The translations under genes and the position numbers were made by a program. Positions 45,448 to 54,480 of a DNA stretch of 64,000 nucleotides are shown here, piece by piece; position 1 is the first letter of the stretch, and the number at the start of each line of letters is the position of its first letter. Origin of the DNA: Acinetobacter sp. XS-4 (lineage in GTDB: Bacteria; Pseudomonadota; Gammaproteobacteria; Pseudomonadales; Moraxellaceae); the NCBI RefSeq assembly GCF_023920705.1, contig NZ_CP094657.1, positions 62,001 to 126,000 on the forward strand, in the 5' to 3' direction. The notes under the pieces were generated by a model. The model did no database searches. It worked only from the letters and a program-made list of their open reading frames with translations, and was not told where the DNA came from.

Positions 45448-46209
45448 TTATTTAGTCCAACCATATTTTTTGAAAATAATACTTCCTTGTTGAGACGATA
45501 AAAACTCTAAGAAACGTTTAGCTTCAGCATCTTTTAAACTATGTTTGGTTAAAGCAACACCCGTATCGCGATAGATAACCAGCTCTGGTTCGATAGGGAT
45601 AATTTGCCCAACATCTGGATTACTAATTCCCCAAATATTAAAAACTAACCAAGCATCATAATTGCTATTTTCTTCCCAGTTTTTCTTGGCAATACCTGTG
45701 TTGGCTGCATAGGTGACAATATTTTTTCGAAAGGATTTGGTTAATTGGATATTGCCAGTTCTACCAGCAATATCCTCCCACATACCGACCTGACCTGCAC
45801 CGTGAGTAACTAAAACTTTAATATTGGATTTAGCTAGGTCTTTAAATCCTTTAATATTTTTAGGATTTCCCTTACGTACTAAAATGGCTGCGGGACGTAA
45901 ATATAAAGGTTCTACCGAGTCTTTTATAATTTGCTCAGAAAAAGCATTTTCGAAATCCGACATCATGGCTTCGGAACCACTATATATAACATCGGCATCT
46001 AGTTTCGCTTTGTCAGACCATTGAGAAGTAGGTCCAGACGTTACATGAACTGCTATACCCGTTTTATTGGTGAATTGTTTGGCGGCTTCTTTCATTGCGG
46101 GTGCTGGTCCACCAGGACCATATACTTGTACGTCTGCAAAGCTATAGATGGGTAGAGAACCGAGAATAAGACAAATCAGGTAGGGTATAAATTTATATTG
46201 TTTTGACAT
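45448..46209 (-). CDS. ModA-like periplasmic solute-binding protein
   Basis: About 253 aa from the start at 46209 (MSKQYKF), which gives a clean signal peptide ending YSFA-D. Longer in-frame starts up to 46284 exist without ribosome-binding sites. The mature protein has the type II periplasmic binding fold, with VQVYGPGGPAPAMKEAAKQF, DVIYSGSEAMM, RPAAILVRKGNPKNI and the C-terminal AKRFLEFLSSQQGSIIFKKYG. It resembles molybdate/accessory-type binding proteins, but no permease or ATPase gene is adjacent. It may be an orphan binding protein, and its ligand is unknown. Confidence 0.75.
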   Translation of the reverse strand: MSKQYKFIPYLICLILGSLPIYSFADVQVYGPGGPAPAMKEAAKQFTNKTGIAVHVTSGPTSQWSDKAKLDADVIYSGSEAMMSDFENAFSEQIIKDSVEPLYLRPAAILVRKGNPKNIKGFKDLAKSNIKVLVTHGAGQVGMWEDIAGRTGNIQLTKSFRKNIVTYAANTGIAKKNWEENSNYDAWLVFNIWGISNPDVGQIIPIEPELVIYRDTGVALTKHSLKDAEAKRFLEFLSSQQGSIIFKKYGWTK

Positions 46210-46451
46210 TTTAATCGCTATAGTCATTAGGAAAATATCAGCATATATTTTTATTATTGAAATGGGATTAATTTTTGCAACCATATTTATAATACGTTTC
46301 TTTAAAATATATTTTAATTAAATTTTAAGTGGTTATATATAAATGTAATTTATTTTGAGTTGAATATAAATCTAGATGATTTTATGGTAATTTATATTTT
46401 ATAAATTAATTATTTAAATAGATGTATTGTAAATAATAGAGGATTAATCCC

Positions 46452-47648
46452 TTGATTAGAAAAACTAATTTTCTTTTAAAAATTTTATTTAGTAGCGCTT
46501 GTTTGGTGTCGGGCTCTGCTATGGCTGCTCCAATTACAGATTTGGGTAAGCAAATTGTGAGCGAAAAACCAGGTTCAATACTGTCTCTAGAACAGCAAGA
46601 TGTGACGGATTTATTTCCTCATGCTGATCAGCGTTTGTTGGTCAATTATCGTAGTCGAGGTATTCAGGGCGAGCCCATTGTGGCATCGGCTTTTATTTTA
46701 TTACCGAAAGGCACGCAGCCAAAAAATGGCTGGCCAATACTCGCTTGGGCGCATGGCACAACTGGAGTAGCTGATACTTGTGCACCTTCGGGTGATTATG
46801 TTGGTGGGCCAGTTCATTCATATCAAGAAGTGGCTTCTAAAGCTTTAGATGGTTGGCTTGCACGTGGCTATGCAGTTGTCGCACCTGATTATCAGGGTTT
46901 AGGTACGTCAGGTGGGCATCCTTATATGAATGCAAAGAGCCAATTGCATACAGTGGTCGATGCAGTGCGTGCATTACATTTACTTGAGCCCAAGAGTTTT
47001 AATAAACAGTGGTTGGTAATGGGTCACAGTCAAGGCGGGGCTGCGGCAATTGCTGTGTCTGCCTATGGTCAAAAAGATGCGCCCGAACTAGATTTAAAAG
47101 GGGCAATTGCTCTTGCGCCTGGCGGCTATCAATATGAAGGCATTGCAGAATATGTGCAGACCCATCCAAACCCAGAACCTAGTGTGGCAGCATTTTTCCC
47201 GATTGTGTTATTAGGAGCACAAGCAGCAGAACCAAGTATTGTTCCTGAGAATTTAGTCAGTCCAGAAATGAACGCAGTACTGACTCAAGGGCGCAGCCGT
47301 TGTTTATCTGAACTTCAGGCTGATTTGAAGAAATCTCCTTCTCACATATTTCGATCTGATGCGGACTTAAAGCCTCTTTTGACTTATCTAAAACAACAGT
47401 CCATTGAAAATATGGTACCTACCGTACCGTTAATGATTGTTCAGGGTTCTAAAGATCATTTAGTCGATCCTAGAGGGACATCTGCTTATTACCAGCAGCT
47501 ATGTAAATTAAAAAAACCAACTATATATCAAACAATTGATGGTGGAGATCATCGCGATGCATTACGCCAGAGCAATACTTTTGCCACTAAGTTTTTAAAT
47601 GTAATAGACAAAAATCAGACGAAATCATATTGTTCTAATTTTAAGTAA
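46452..47648 (+). CDS. Exported alpha/beta hydrolase (secretory-lipase type)
   Basis: A 398-aa protein. The signal peptide is clear (hydrophobic stretch 8-20, ending SAMA). The hydrolase domain has the oxyanion AWAHGTTG (about 98-105), the nucleophile Ser193 in MGHSQGG and the histidine in GGDHRDAL near the C-terminus. It resembles fungal-type secretory lipases and related bacterial esterases. The start is TTG at 46452: in-frame stops lie just upstream, AGAGGA gives a good ribosome-binding site, and the first ATG would remove the signal peptide. Substrate unknown; a bidirectional terminator follows. Confidence 0.82.
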   Translation: MIRKTNFLLKILFSSACLVSGSAMAAPITDLGKQIVSEKPGSILSLEQQDVTDLFPHADQRLLVNYRSRGIQGEPIVASAFILLPKGTQPKNGWPILAWAHGTTGVADTCAPSGDYVGGPVHSYQEVASKALDGWLARGYAVVAPDYQGLGTSGGHPYMNAKSQLHTVVDAVRALHLLEPKSFNKQWLVMGHSQGGAAAIAVSAYGQKDAPELDLKGAIALAPGGYQYEGIAEYVQTHPNPEPSVAAFFPIVLLGAQAAEPSIVPENLVSPEMNAVLTQGRSRCLSELQADLKKSPSHIFRSDADLKPLLTYLKQQSIENMVPTVPLMIVQGSKDHLVDPRGTSAYYQQLCKLKKPTIYQTIDGGDHRDALRQSNTFATKFLNVIDKNQTKSYCSNFK

Positions 47649-47663
47649 ATTATTTTAAATAAT

Positions 47664-47699
47664 ACAAAAAAGCCGACTTTTCGTGAGTCGGCTTTTTAT
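47664..47699. terminator. Bidirectional terminator between the lipase-like gene and phoR
   Basis: AAAAAGCCGACT-tttcgtg-AGTCGGCTTTTT between convergent genes. Confidence 0.9.
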
Positions 47700-47715
47700 T
47701 TGAAGAGAGGTGACT

Positions 47716-49074
47716 TTAGGTCATGTTATAAAGTCTTTCTTTTGGAAAAACTACAGTAAATGTTGAACCTTCATTTTCTTTAGATTGCACATCTAAATAG
47801 GCACCGTGTTGCATAAGCACGTGTTTTACAATCGCCAAGCCTAAACCTGTACCACCTGTTTGGCGACTACGGTCGCTGTCAACACGATAGAAGCGCTCAG
47901 TTAAACGTGGCAAATGTTTTGGGTTAATTCCAATACCTGTGTCTTGTACGCTAAAGTAAGCATGTTCACCATCATCATGCCAGCCAATCGTAATGGTTCC
48001 ACCTTTTGGCGTGTACTTGATGGCATTGGTAATTAAATTACTAAATGCACTGGCGATTTCCATGTCTGAACCAATCAGGTCACAGTGGCTATCAATGTGT
48101 AAATTGAGCGTGTGTCCATAATCGGCATTGTAGGCCTGAGCATCATCAAAAAGTTGACTCATTAAACTCGGCATTTCAATAATCTGATTCTTTGCAATTT
48201 TTTTATTATTTTCTAAATTCGATAACAGTAGTAAATCATTCACCAAAGCATTCATACGTTTGGTTTGTGACTGCATCTGATCAAACGCACGTTTCCAACG
48301 CGGACTAATATCTTCCTGATCTGTAAACGTTTCGATATAACCACTTAGTACAGTTAATGGTGTGCGAAGTTCATGAGAAATATTATCGACGAAGTCTTTA
48401 CGCATCTGTTCAAGGTTGTGCATACGTGTAACGTCGTAAGCCACCAATAAGCGACTTTCTCCACCAAATCTTGTGAGTTTGACCTGTACATAGCGGTCAT
48501 CATCAAAATTTGAGTGAAGCTTAATCCCATCGGGTGCCTGATCAATATTGTTAAAATATTCAATAAAGGTCGGCTGACGTAAAATCGTTAATAGATTTCG
48601 GCCGCGGTCGAGAGGACTGATTCCTAACAAACGTTCAGCAGCAGGGTTCCACCACTCGATTTGATGTTGGTCATCAATTAAAACAACGGCTTCGGCAAGT
48701 GCAACTAACGAAGATTGAGCTCGATCAATTAAACCGACCATTTCGGCTTGAACAATTCGTTCTTGGCGCTGAGCACGGTAAACATTAAATAATAATGCCC
48801 CCCAAATCCCATTAAGATTTGGAGGAACGTCATAAGGCTTATTCGCAATCCAGTCATTGACCAGATATAAAGAACGCAACTGGAGTGTAAAAAACACCAC
48901 GAAGGCGATAAAAATACAGCTCCAGAAATACCCAAGGCCTAAACCGATTAAGCCGGCAATAATTAGAAAAAATAATAAAAGCCGTAAATCTTGTTTGGCA
49001 AACGTCCATAAACTACTGTAGCGGGAAAGTTTTTGTTCACGTACCTGTTCGGGGACGGGGTAGGGTTCATACAT
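47716..49074 (-). CDS. phoR: Phosphate regulon sensor histidine kinase PhoR
   Basis: A 452-aa membrane histidine kinase. Two close transmembrane helices (about 30-70) have almost no periplasmic loop, as in PhoR. A PAS domain follows (AEAVVLIDDQHQIEWWNPAAERLLG). Then come the dimerisation/phosphorylation helix with the phospho-histidine in DFVDNISHELRTPLTVLSGY and the ATP-binding domain (NLITNAIKYTPKGG, DTGIGINPKHLPRLTERFYR, GGTGLGLAIVKHV). It senses phosphate through the Pst/PhoU system. It follows phoB by nine bases, in the order phoB-phoR. Confidence 0.95.
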   Translation of the reverse strand: MYEPYPVPEQVREQKLSRYSSLWTFAKQDLRLLLFFLIIAGLIGLGLGYFWSCIFIAFVVFFTLQLRSLYLVNDWIANKPYDVPPNLNGIWGALLFNVYRAQRQERIVQAEMVGLIDRAQSSLVALAEAVVLIDDQHQIEWWNPAAERLLGISPLDRGRNLLTILRQPTFIEYFNNIDQAPDGIKLHSNFDDDRYVQVKLTRFGGESRLLVAYDVTRMHNLEQMRKDFVDNISHELRTPLTVLSGYIETFTDQEDISPRWKRAFDQMQSQTKRMNALVNDLLLLSNLENNKKIAKNQIIEMPSLMSQLFDDAQAYNADYGHTLNLHIDSHCDLIGSDMEIASAFSNLITNAIKYTPKGGTITIGWHDDGEHAYFSVQDTGIGINPKHLPRLTERFYRVDSDRSRQTGGTGLGLAIVKHVLMQHGAYLDVQSKENEGSTFTVVFPKERLYNMT

Positions 49075-49083
49075 AAATCTTGG

Positions 49084-49794
49084 TTAACCTGCGGCTAAAT
49101 CTGCACGTGTTGAGAAACGGTAGCCAGTTCCACGCACAGTCTGAACAAATCGGTCTACACCAAAAGGTTCTAAAACTTTACGCAAACGACGAATGTGCAC
49201 ATCGATAGTGCGGTCTTCGATATATACATTACCGCCCCACACCTGATCGAGCAACTGGGCACGTGTATATGCACGCTCTGGATGGGTCATAAAAAATGCA
49301 AGTAAGCGATATTCAGTTGGGCCCATATCTAAAATGCTGTTGCCAAAGCTAACACGCTGGCTTACAGGATCAAGAATTAAGCCATTGGCATCAATAGTTT
49401 TTTCACCACTTAATGCATTAGCACGACGCAGAACTGCCTTAATACGTGAAACCAGTTCGCGTGTTGAAAAAGGCTTGGTCATGTAGTCATCTGCACCTGC
49501 GTCAAGACCTTGTACTTTGTGGTCTTCTTCTCCGCGGGCAGTCAACATAATGACCGGAATTTCTGCTAGGTTTTCATCTCGTTTTAAGCGGCGACATAAA
49601 TCGACACCACTTACGCCTCCAGGTAACATCCAATCAAGCAAGATAAGCGCCGGACGTTGGTCGACGATAATTTGATGAGCTTGTTTGGCATCTTCTGCCT
49701 GTAAACACTGAAAGCCTGCCATGTCCAAAGAAGTATGGATCATTTCGCGAATAGGAAGCTCATCATCGACAATTAAAATATAGTCATCTTTCAC
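49084..49794 (-). CDS. phoB: Phosphate regulon response regulator PhoB
   Basis: A 236-aa OmpR-family response regulator. The receiver domain carries the acidic pocket (VDDELP) and the phospho-aspartate Asp54 in [11 protein letters not shown], with Lys near 105 in [10 protein letters not shown]. The winged-helix DNA-binding domain shows [25 protein letters not shown] and [18 protein letters not shown]. The start is GTG at 49794 with AGGA upstream. A Pho-box-like direct repeat about 45 bp upstream suggests autoregulation, as in E. coli. Confidence 0.96.
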   Translation of the reverse strand: MKDDYILIVDDELPIREMIHTSLDMAGFQCLQAEDAKQAHQIIVDQRPALILLDWMLPGGVSGVDLCRRLKRDENLAEIPVIMLTARGEEDHKVQGLDAGADDYMTKPFSTRELVSRIKAVLRRANALSGEKTIDANGLILDPVSQRVSFGNSILDMGPTEYRLLAFFMTHPERAYTRAQLLDQVWGGNVYIEDRTIDVHIRRLRKVLEPFGVDRFVQTVRGTGYRFSTRADLAAG

Positions 49795-49837
49795 AGCGCA
49801 ATATCCTATAGATTTAACGGTGAACCGTTTTGTAGTT

Positions 49838-49855
49838 ATGACAGGCTTATTACAA
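49838..49855 (-). promoter_or_regulatory. Pho-box-like site upstream of phoB
   Basis: Minus-strand TTGTAAT-AAGC-CTGTCAT: two seven-base repeats 11 bp apart, one exact and one 5/7 match to the CTGTCAT half-site of the Pho box. PhoB binding and autoregulation would be expected. Confidence 0.5.
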
Positions 49856-50048
49856 AGATTAATTATGACAATTTCATTGCAGAAAAGTCTATAAAATTAA
49901 ATTTAGCAATAAGTTGTGACAAAACCAAGGCAAAGGTATGACCAAATGATGACATGAATATTTTAGTTTTCTTAAAATCATTCAATAGCTTATCAATGAA
50001 GTAGTTTAACTGGTTTTGCACATTTATCGCTGTCAAAAAACTTTAATA

Positions 50049-50720
50049 TTATTTTGAAACTTGCGCTAATAAAGATAAGAAAACGATACGGCATGCGGTT
50101 AAAACCTGCTCAAGAGACTGTTCAAACCCTCCCATGACCCATCGAATTGCAATTTGAGTAACATATCCATTTAAGCCAGTTGCGATTAAAGAGAGCTCAT
50201 TTTCGTGGTGTTGAATTTGCGGCATGGTCAGCATAACAAAGGCTTGAATCATGCGGTCAAATTGCGCAAGTGTTTCTTGAATGGTGGCTTGATTATGTAA
50301 CTCTTGTACCAAAACTGCGTCGACATAGACAATACGAGCTAATCTCGGATCTTCTTTTAATGTTGTTAGCAGTGCTCGCAATCCCGCATCGACCATTTTT
50401 TCTGGATCGGGGGTAGCTTTAATCACAGCTTGCATCAGGTTTTGCTGTAATTCTTCAATCATTTTTAAAAAGATGGTTTGAAATAAATCTTCACTTTTCT
50501 TAAATGATTCATAGAAATAGCGTTCTGTGAGTTTTGCCTCTTGGCAGACATCTTTGACCGTTACGGAAAAAAAGCCGAGTGTTCCATAAGTCGCGATACC
50601 CGCTTCAATCAGTTTTTCGCGGCGTGCCTCTTTACGTTCAGATAAAGATAACCCTTTGAACTGACGTTCTTTACTCACAGTTTTTGTTTTCTTTTTACTG
50701 GTTGAGTCGTTTGTCGCCAT
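50049..50720 (-). CDS. TetR-family transcriptional regulator
   Basis: A 223-aa TetR-type repressor. A Lys/Ser-rich N-terminal tail (residues 1-25) precedes the helix-turn-helix (about 35-80: KEARREKLIEAGIATYGTLGFFSVTVKDVCQEAKLTERYFYESF), and a helical ligand domain follows. The start at 50720 is an ATG; an upstream TTG at 50771 is less likely. It diverges from an SDR gene across 212 bp containing a perfect 20-bp inverted repeat, its probable operator. Inducer and target reaction are unknown. TetR/SDR pairs of this kind are common in lipid or alcohol metabolism. Confidence 0.88.
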   Translation of the reverse strand: MATNDSTSKKKTKTVSKERQFKGLSLSERKEARREKLIEAGIATYGTLGFFSVTVKDVCQEAKLTERYFYESFKKSEDLFQTIFLKMIEELQQNLMQAVIKATPDPEKMVDAGLRALLTTLKEDPRLARIVYVDAVLVQELHNQATIQETLAQFDRMIQAFVMLTMPQIQHHENELSLIATGLNGYVTQIAIRWVMGGFEQSLEQVLTACRIVFLSLLAQVSK

Positions 50721-50838
50721 AAATAAGTCGTTTCCTAAAGAATGGTTTCCTAATTTATAGGTTTTACCCAAATATGCTCACTATGATAAAGCCCTCAGCA
50801 GAATTGTGCCATTCTATCTGAATTTACAGTGTACTATA

Positions 50839-50858
50839 TTGACAATGGATATTGTCAA
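50839..50858. promoter_or_regulatory. Probable TetR operator between the regulator and the SDR gene
   Basis: TTGACAAT-ggat-ATTGTCAA, an 8+4+8 perfect inverted repeat in the divergent promoter region, 119 bp from the regulator start and 75 bp from the SDR start. Confidence 0.7.
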
Positions 50859-50932
50859 AATTATATTAAAGGTGTCTAAACTGCACATGCAATGAACCGA
50901 CTGTGCAAATATCGAAAAACAAAGGATGGACA

Positions 50933-51766
50933 ATGAAAAATTTTAAAAACAAAGTCGCTGCAATTACGGGCGCGGGTTCTGGCATTGGACAACAGTTAGC
51001 AATTCTTTTGGCAAAACAGGGCTGCCATCTTTCGTTGAGTGATATTAATGAAAAAGGATTACAGCAAACTGTCGAGCTTTTAAAACCATACAGCAATATT
51101 ACTGTTACCACCAAAAAGCTTGATGTTTCTGACCGTGAAGCGGTAAAGCAGTGGGCACAAGAAACTGTGCAAGATCATGGTTCTGTTAACCTGATTTTTA
51201 ACAACGCCGGTGTTGCGTTAGGTTCGACTGTTGAAGGTGCGACCTACGAAGATTTAGAGTGGATTGTTGGGATTAACTTCTGGGGTGTGGTGTACGGAAC
51301 TAAAGAGTTTTTACCGTTCATTAAGCAAACTCAAGATGGTCATATTATTAACATATCGAGCCTATTTGGTTTAACTGCTCAACCGACGCAATCTGGTTAT
51401 AACGCGACTAAATTTGCTGTGCGTGGTTTTACCGAATCATTACGCCAAGAGTTGGATATTGAAAAAAGTGGCGTAAGCTCGTTGTGTGTACATCCGGGCG
51501 GAATCCGCACCAATATTGCTAAATCTGCAAAAATGAGTGATAGCTTGAATAGTTTGGGTATGGACCCGACGAAATCGATTCAAAACTTTGACAAGCTACT
51601 ACGTACTCCACCTGAAGAAGCCGCTCGTCAAATTTTACAAGCTGTATTAAAAAATAAGCGCCGTTTATTGATTGGTAGTGACGCAAAAATTCTTGATGCA
51701 TTCCAGCGTTTATTCCCAACGGGATATCAACGTGCTTCAACCATTGTGACCAAATTAATGAAATAA
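50933..51766 (+). CDS. Short-chain dehydrogenase/reductase
   Basis: A 277-aa classical SDR. The cofactor motif TGAGSGIG is at 12-19, NNAG near 90, the catalytic tetrad segment has ISSLFG with the active Ser, and SGYNATKFAVRG supplies Tyr and Lys. The PGG/TN region after the active site and a longer C-terminus (KNKRRLLIGSDAKILDAF) suggest a substrate-binding extension. The start at 50933 has AAGGA seven bases upstream; an upstream in-frame ATG at 50903 is weaker. It is divergently controlled with the TetR gene. Substrate unknown. Confidence 0.9.
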   Translation: MKNFKNKVAAITGAGSGIGQQLAILLAKQGCHLSLSDINEKGLQQTVELLKPYSNITVTTKKLDVSDREAVKQWAQETVQDHGSVNLIFNNAGVALGSTVEGATYEDLEWIVGINFWGVVYGTKEFLPFIKQTQDGHIINISSLFGLTAQPTQSGYNATKFAVRGFTESLRQELDIEKSGVSSLCVHPGGIRTNIAKSAKMSDSLNSLGMDPTKSIQNFDKLLRTPPEEAARQILQAVLKNKRRLLIGSDAKILDAFQRLFPTGYQRASTIVTKLMK

Positions 51767-51773
51767 TTTTTTA

Positions 51774-51808
51774 ACGAAAAAAAGCCATCAAATGATGGCT
51801 TTTTTTAT
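51774..51808. terminator. Bidirectional terminator between the SDR and MATE genes
   Basis: AAAGCCATCA-aa-TGATGGCTTT flanked by A and T runs. Confidence 0.88.
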
Positions 51809-51823
51809 GTAGTTTGAATGGTT

Positions 51824-53191
51824 CTAAATAAGAACTTTGATCTTCTTTTTCTTCCAAATGAATTGGTAATATAAGCCTTGAATAATACATAAACTGACAA
51901 ATGCCAAGGCATAGGCAACCCAGATTCCTTTAAGCCCCCACATTGAACTAAACCAGTAAGCACATGGAATTTCAATAAATAAAATAGCAGAGATGTTTAA
52001 CAGCATTGGAACGGTCACGGTTCCGCTGGCACGCATGATCGATGCAAAAATGGCACCTGCACCAAAGAATAAAATTGCCCAAAGTACAATAAATAAAAGC
52101 TGTTGGCCTAACACGACCACAGTTGGGTCGGTAATAAACAAAGCCATTAAATATTTTGAAAATAGATAGCCAAGTGCAATTAAGGTGCCTGTAAATAAGA
52201 AGTTCATTCCCAAAGCTGTGCGGGTTACTCGTGCTAACAGATCTGATTTGCCAGCACCAATTGCTTGTGCTGCAAAAATTGAAGCTGCAATTGAGATTGA
52301 TAAAGCAGGAAACTGAATGTAGTTGAGCACCTGATTCACTGCACCATACGCTGCTGTAGCATGCGATCCGTAATGGTTAACCAACCCAACAATAACCAAG
52401 CCAGCCATTGAGGTCATAATCATTTGAATGCCGGTTGGTACGCCTAAGCGCAAAATGATTTTGCTCAGTTCTGGATTATGACGGATATGTTGCAGAAGCT
52501 GCCGATTAGGTCTAAGTGGATGATTTTTCTTGTTCAGATAAATTGCCAGAAAAATCAAAATTGCAACATAACCCGTGATTGTTGCAATTGCTGGAGCAAT
52601 AATTCCCAGAGCTGGTAAACCAAAATAACCTTTAAGCAATATCGGGGTAATCACCAAACCAATTACACTGGTTAAAGCCAATGCAAGTAAGGGCGTTGTA
52701 CTGTCGCCTACACCACGTAAAATTGAGGTATAAATAATATAAACAAATAGAAGCGGGCTACCCGCCAGCATCCATTGCACATAAGGCAAAGCAAGATGCA
52801 TTACCTTTGGATCTGTGCCCAATAACTCTAAAATATCGTGGGCAAAAAACACACCGATAATCGCGGTAATTACCCCACCAATCAGTGTCATAAACAGGGT
52901 AGAACCGACCACACTTTGGACTTTCTCTATATTTTGTGCGCCCCACGCTTGCCCTACTAAAACAGTAGTACCTGTTGAAATCCCGATAATAAAAGCGAGG
53001 AGCAAGAATAAAATAGGGAAAAAAACCGAGACGGCAGCAATTGCATCAACTCCCATCATTTGACCAACGAAGATGGTGTTAATCGTCCCCGACAAGTTTT
53101 GCAAAATATTGGTTGCAATCAGGGGGAGCAAGAAAACAAAAAATGTTTTCCATAGATTTTGCTGGTGAATTAAAGATTGTCTTGGTGGCAT
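51824..53191 (-). CDS. MATE-family multidrug/metabolite efflux transporter
   Basis: A 455-aa inner-membrane antiporter with twelve predicted helices. It shows MATE family traits: an N-terminal repeat (TNILQNLSGTINTIFVGQMMG, GQAWGAQNIEKVQSVVGSTL) and a second repeat with AAQAIGAGKSDLLARVTRTAL. Such proteins export cationic compounds using Na+ or H+ gradients, and several are known in Acinetobacter. The start at 53191 (MPPRQS) has GGAG five bases upstream; earlier in-frame starts to 53245 are less likely. The upstream neighbour is the aminotransferase gene, on the same strand. Confidence 0.9.
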   Translation of the reverse strand: MPPRQSLIHQQNLWKTFFVFLLPLIATNILQNLSGTINTIFVGQMMGVDAIAAVSVFFPILFLLLAFIIGISTGTTVLVGQAWGAQNIEKVQSVVGSTLFMTLIGGVITAIIGVFFAHDILELLGTDPKVMHLALPYVQWMLAGSPLLFVYIIYTSILRGVGDSTTPLLALALTSVIGLVITPILLKGYFGLPALGIIAPAIATITGYVAILIFLAIYLNKKNHPLRPNRQLLQHIRHNPELSKIILRLGVPTGIQMIMTSMAGLVIVGLVNHYGSHATAAYGAVNQVLNYIQFPALSISIAASIFAAQAIGAGKSDLLARVTRTALGMNFLFTGTLIALGYLFSKYLMALFITDPTVVVLGQQLLFIVLWAILFFGAGAIFASIMRASGTVTVPMLLNISAILFIEIPCAYWFSSMWGLKGIWVAYALAFVSLCIIQGLYYQFIWKKKKIKVLI

Positions 53192-53297
53192 GTGTTCTCC
53201 ATCGCCCATCTCTTTGATGAGCGGGGCAGACATCCAACTTAGCATAGTTGGAGCGAATAACTTGTAGTGTTTTTACTGTGCTAAGTAGCTAAATTTA

Positions 53298-54452
53298 TTA
53301 ACATTCATTCAAGATTTCTCCTGCTTTTTGCAGAGTCTCATCATTTTTAGCAAAGCAGAAACGAATCAGGCGTAAAGACTCTGGTGCTTGCTGATAAAAC
53401 ACCGAAACAGGAATAGCCACAATTTTATGTTGCTCGGCTAAAAACTGGCACATTTCTACATCGTTTAAGTCTGGTCTAATTTGACTGTAATCAAGATTTT
53501 GGAAATATGTCCCTTGAGATGGTTTTAGCAAGAAATGGCTATTATGAATTGCCTGATTAAATCGATCTCGCTTAGTCTGGTAAAACTGCGAAAGCTCTTG
53601 AATATGTTCTGGATGTTGCTCCATATATTGAGCTAGGGCAATCTGACAAGGTGTCGTGCCACAGAAATTTGCATATTGATAAATCTGGCGAAATAAACGC
53701 ATTAACTCAGGTAAAGCGACGCAATAACCTGTTTTCCAGCCCGTCACATGAAAGGTTTTTCCAAAAGACCCAATCACAAAACTGCGCTCTCTGAGCTCTG
53801 GAAAATGCAATGCGCTAAAGTGTTGTTGACCATCAAAGACCAGATGTTCATAGACTTCATCTGATAAAACCACAATGTTTTTATCTTGAATCAGTTCAAT
53901 GAGTTCTAACCAGTCTTGTTTATCCCAGATGGTACCTGTTGGATTATGGGGAGTATTCACCACAATCATACGGGTTTTGTCATTAATCAAATCTTTAACT
54001 TGCTGCCAGTTCACCTTAAAGTCAGGTGCTTCAAGTGCAATATGAACTGCTTTACCACCTGCTAATTGCACAGAAGGGCTGTAGCTGTCGTAACTTGGGT
54101 CAAAAATAATGACTTCATCACCTGCATTGATGCAGGCTTGTATGGCACAAAAAATTGCAATGGTTGCGCCGGGAGTAATCGTGATTTGAGTTACAGGGTC
54201 AAGTTGAAGTTGGTCACGTTGCTGAAATTGTAAAGCGAGTTGTTCACGTAAACCGAGAATACCGTCACCGGGTGGGTATTGATTATGCCCAGCTAAAGTC
54301 GCCTGAGATAAAGCTTCCAGTAAGGCTTGTGGTGCCGGAAAATCTGGGAAGCCTTGTGACAGGTTGAGAGCACCTAATCGATGTGCCATTGCCGTCATGG
54401 TACTAAAAATAGTCACGCCTTGAGTGGCCAATTTTGACTGTAGCTGTAGCAT
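53298..54452 (-). CDS. PLP-dependent aminotransferase (methionine/aromatic type, YbdL-like)
   Basis: A 384-aa class I/II aminotransferase. PLP-binding lysine Lys232 lies in IGSFGKTFHVTGWK; NTPHNPTG (about 166-173), SDEVYEHL (with Asp198 and Tyr201) and the C-terminal RLIRFCFAK complete the fold. The N-terminal LNLSQGFPDFPAP is typical of the YbdL/kynurenine aminotransferase subgroup. Likely a methionine or broad-specificity transaminase. It lies between a MATE gene and a DUF445 gene on the same strand, so co-transcription is possible; spacing of about 30 bp to each neighbour supports that. Confidence 0.87.
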   Translation of the reverse strand: MLQLQSKLATQGVTIFSTMTAMAHRLGALNLSQGFPDFPAPQALLEALSQATLAGHNQYPPGDGILGLREQLALQFQQRDQLQLDPVTQITITPGATIAIFCAIQACINAGDEVIIFDPSYDSYSPSVQLAGGKAVHIALEAPDFKVNWQQVKDLINDKTRMIVVNTPHNPTGTIWDKQDWLELIELIQDKNIVVLSDEVYEHLVFDGQQHFSALHFPELRERSFVIGSFGKTFHVTGWKTGYCVALPELMRLFRQIYQYANFCGTTPCQIALAQYMEQHPEHIQELSQFYQTKRDRFNQAIHNSHFLLKPSQGTYFQNLDYSQIRPDLNDVEMCQFLAEQHKIVAIPVSVFYQQAPESLRLIRFCFAKNDETLQKAGEILNEC

Positions 54453-54480
54453 ATTGTTCTCTTATTAAAAATATTTAAAG

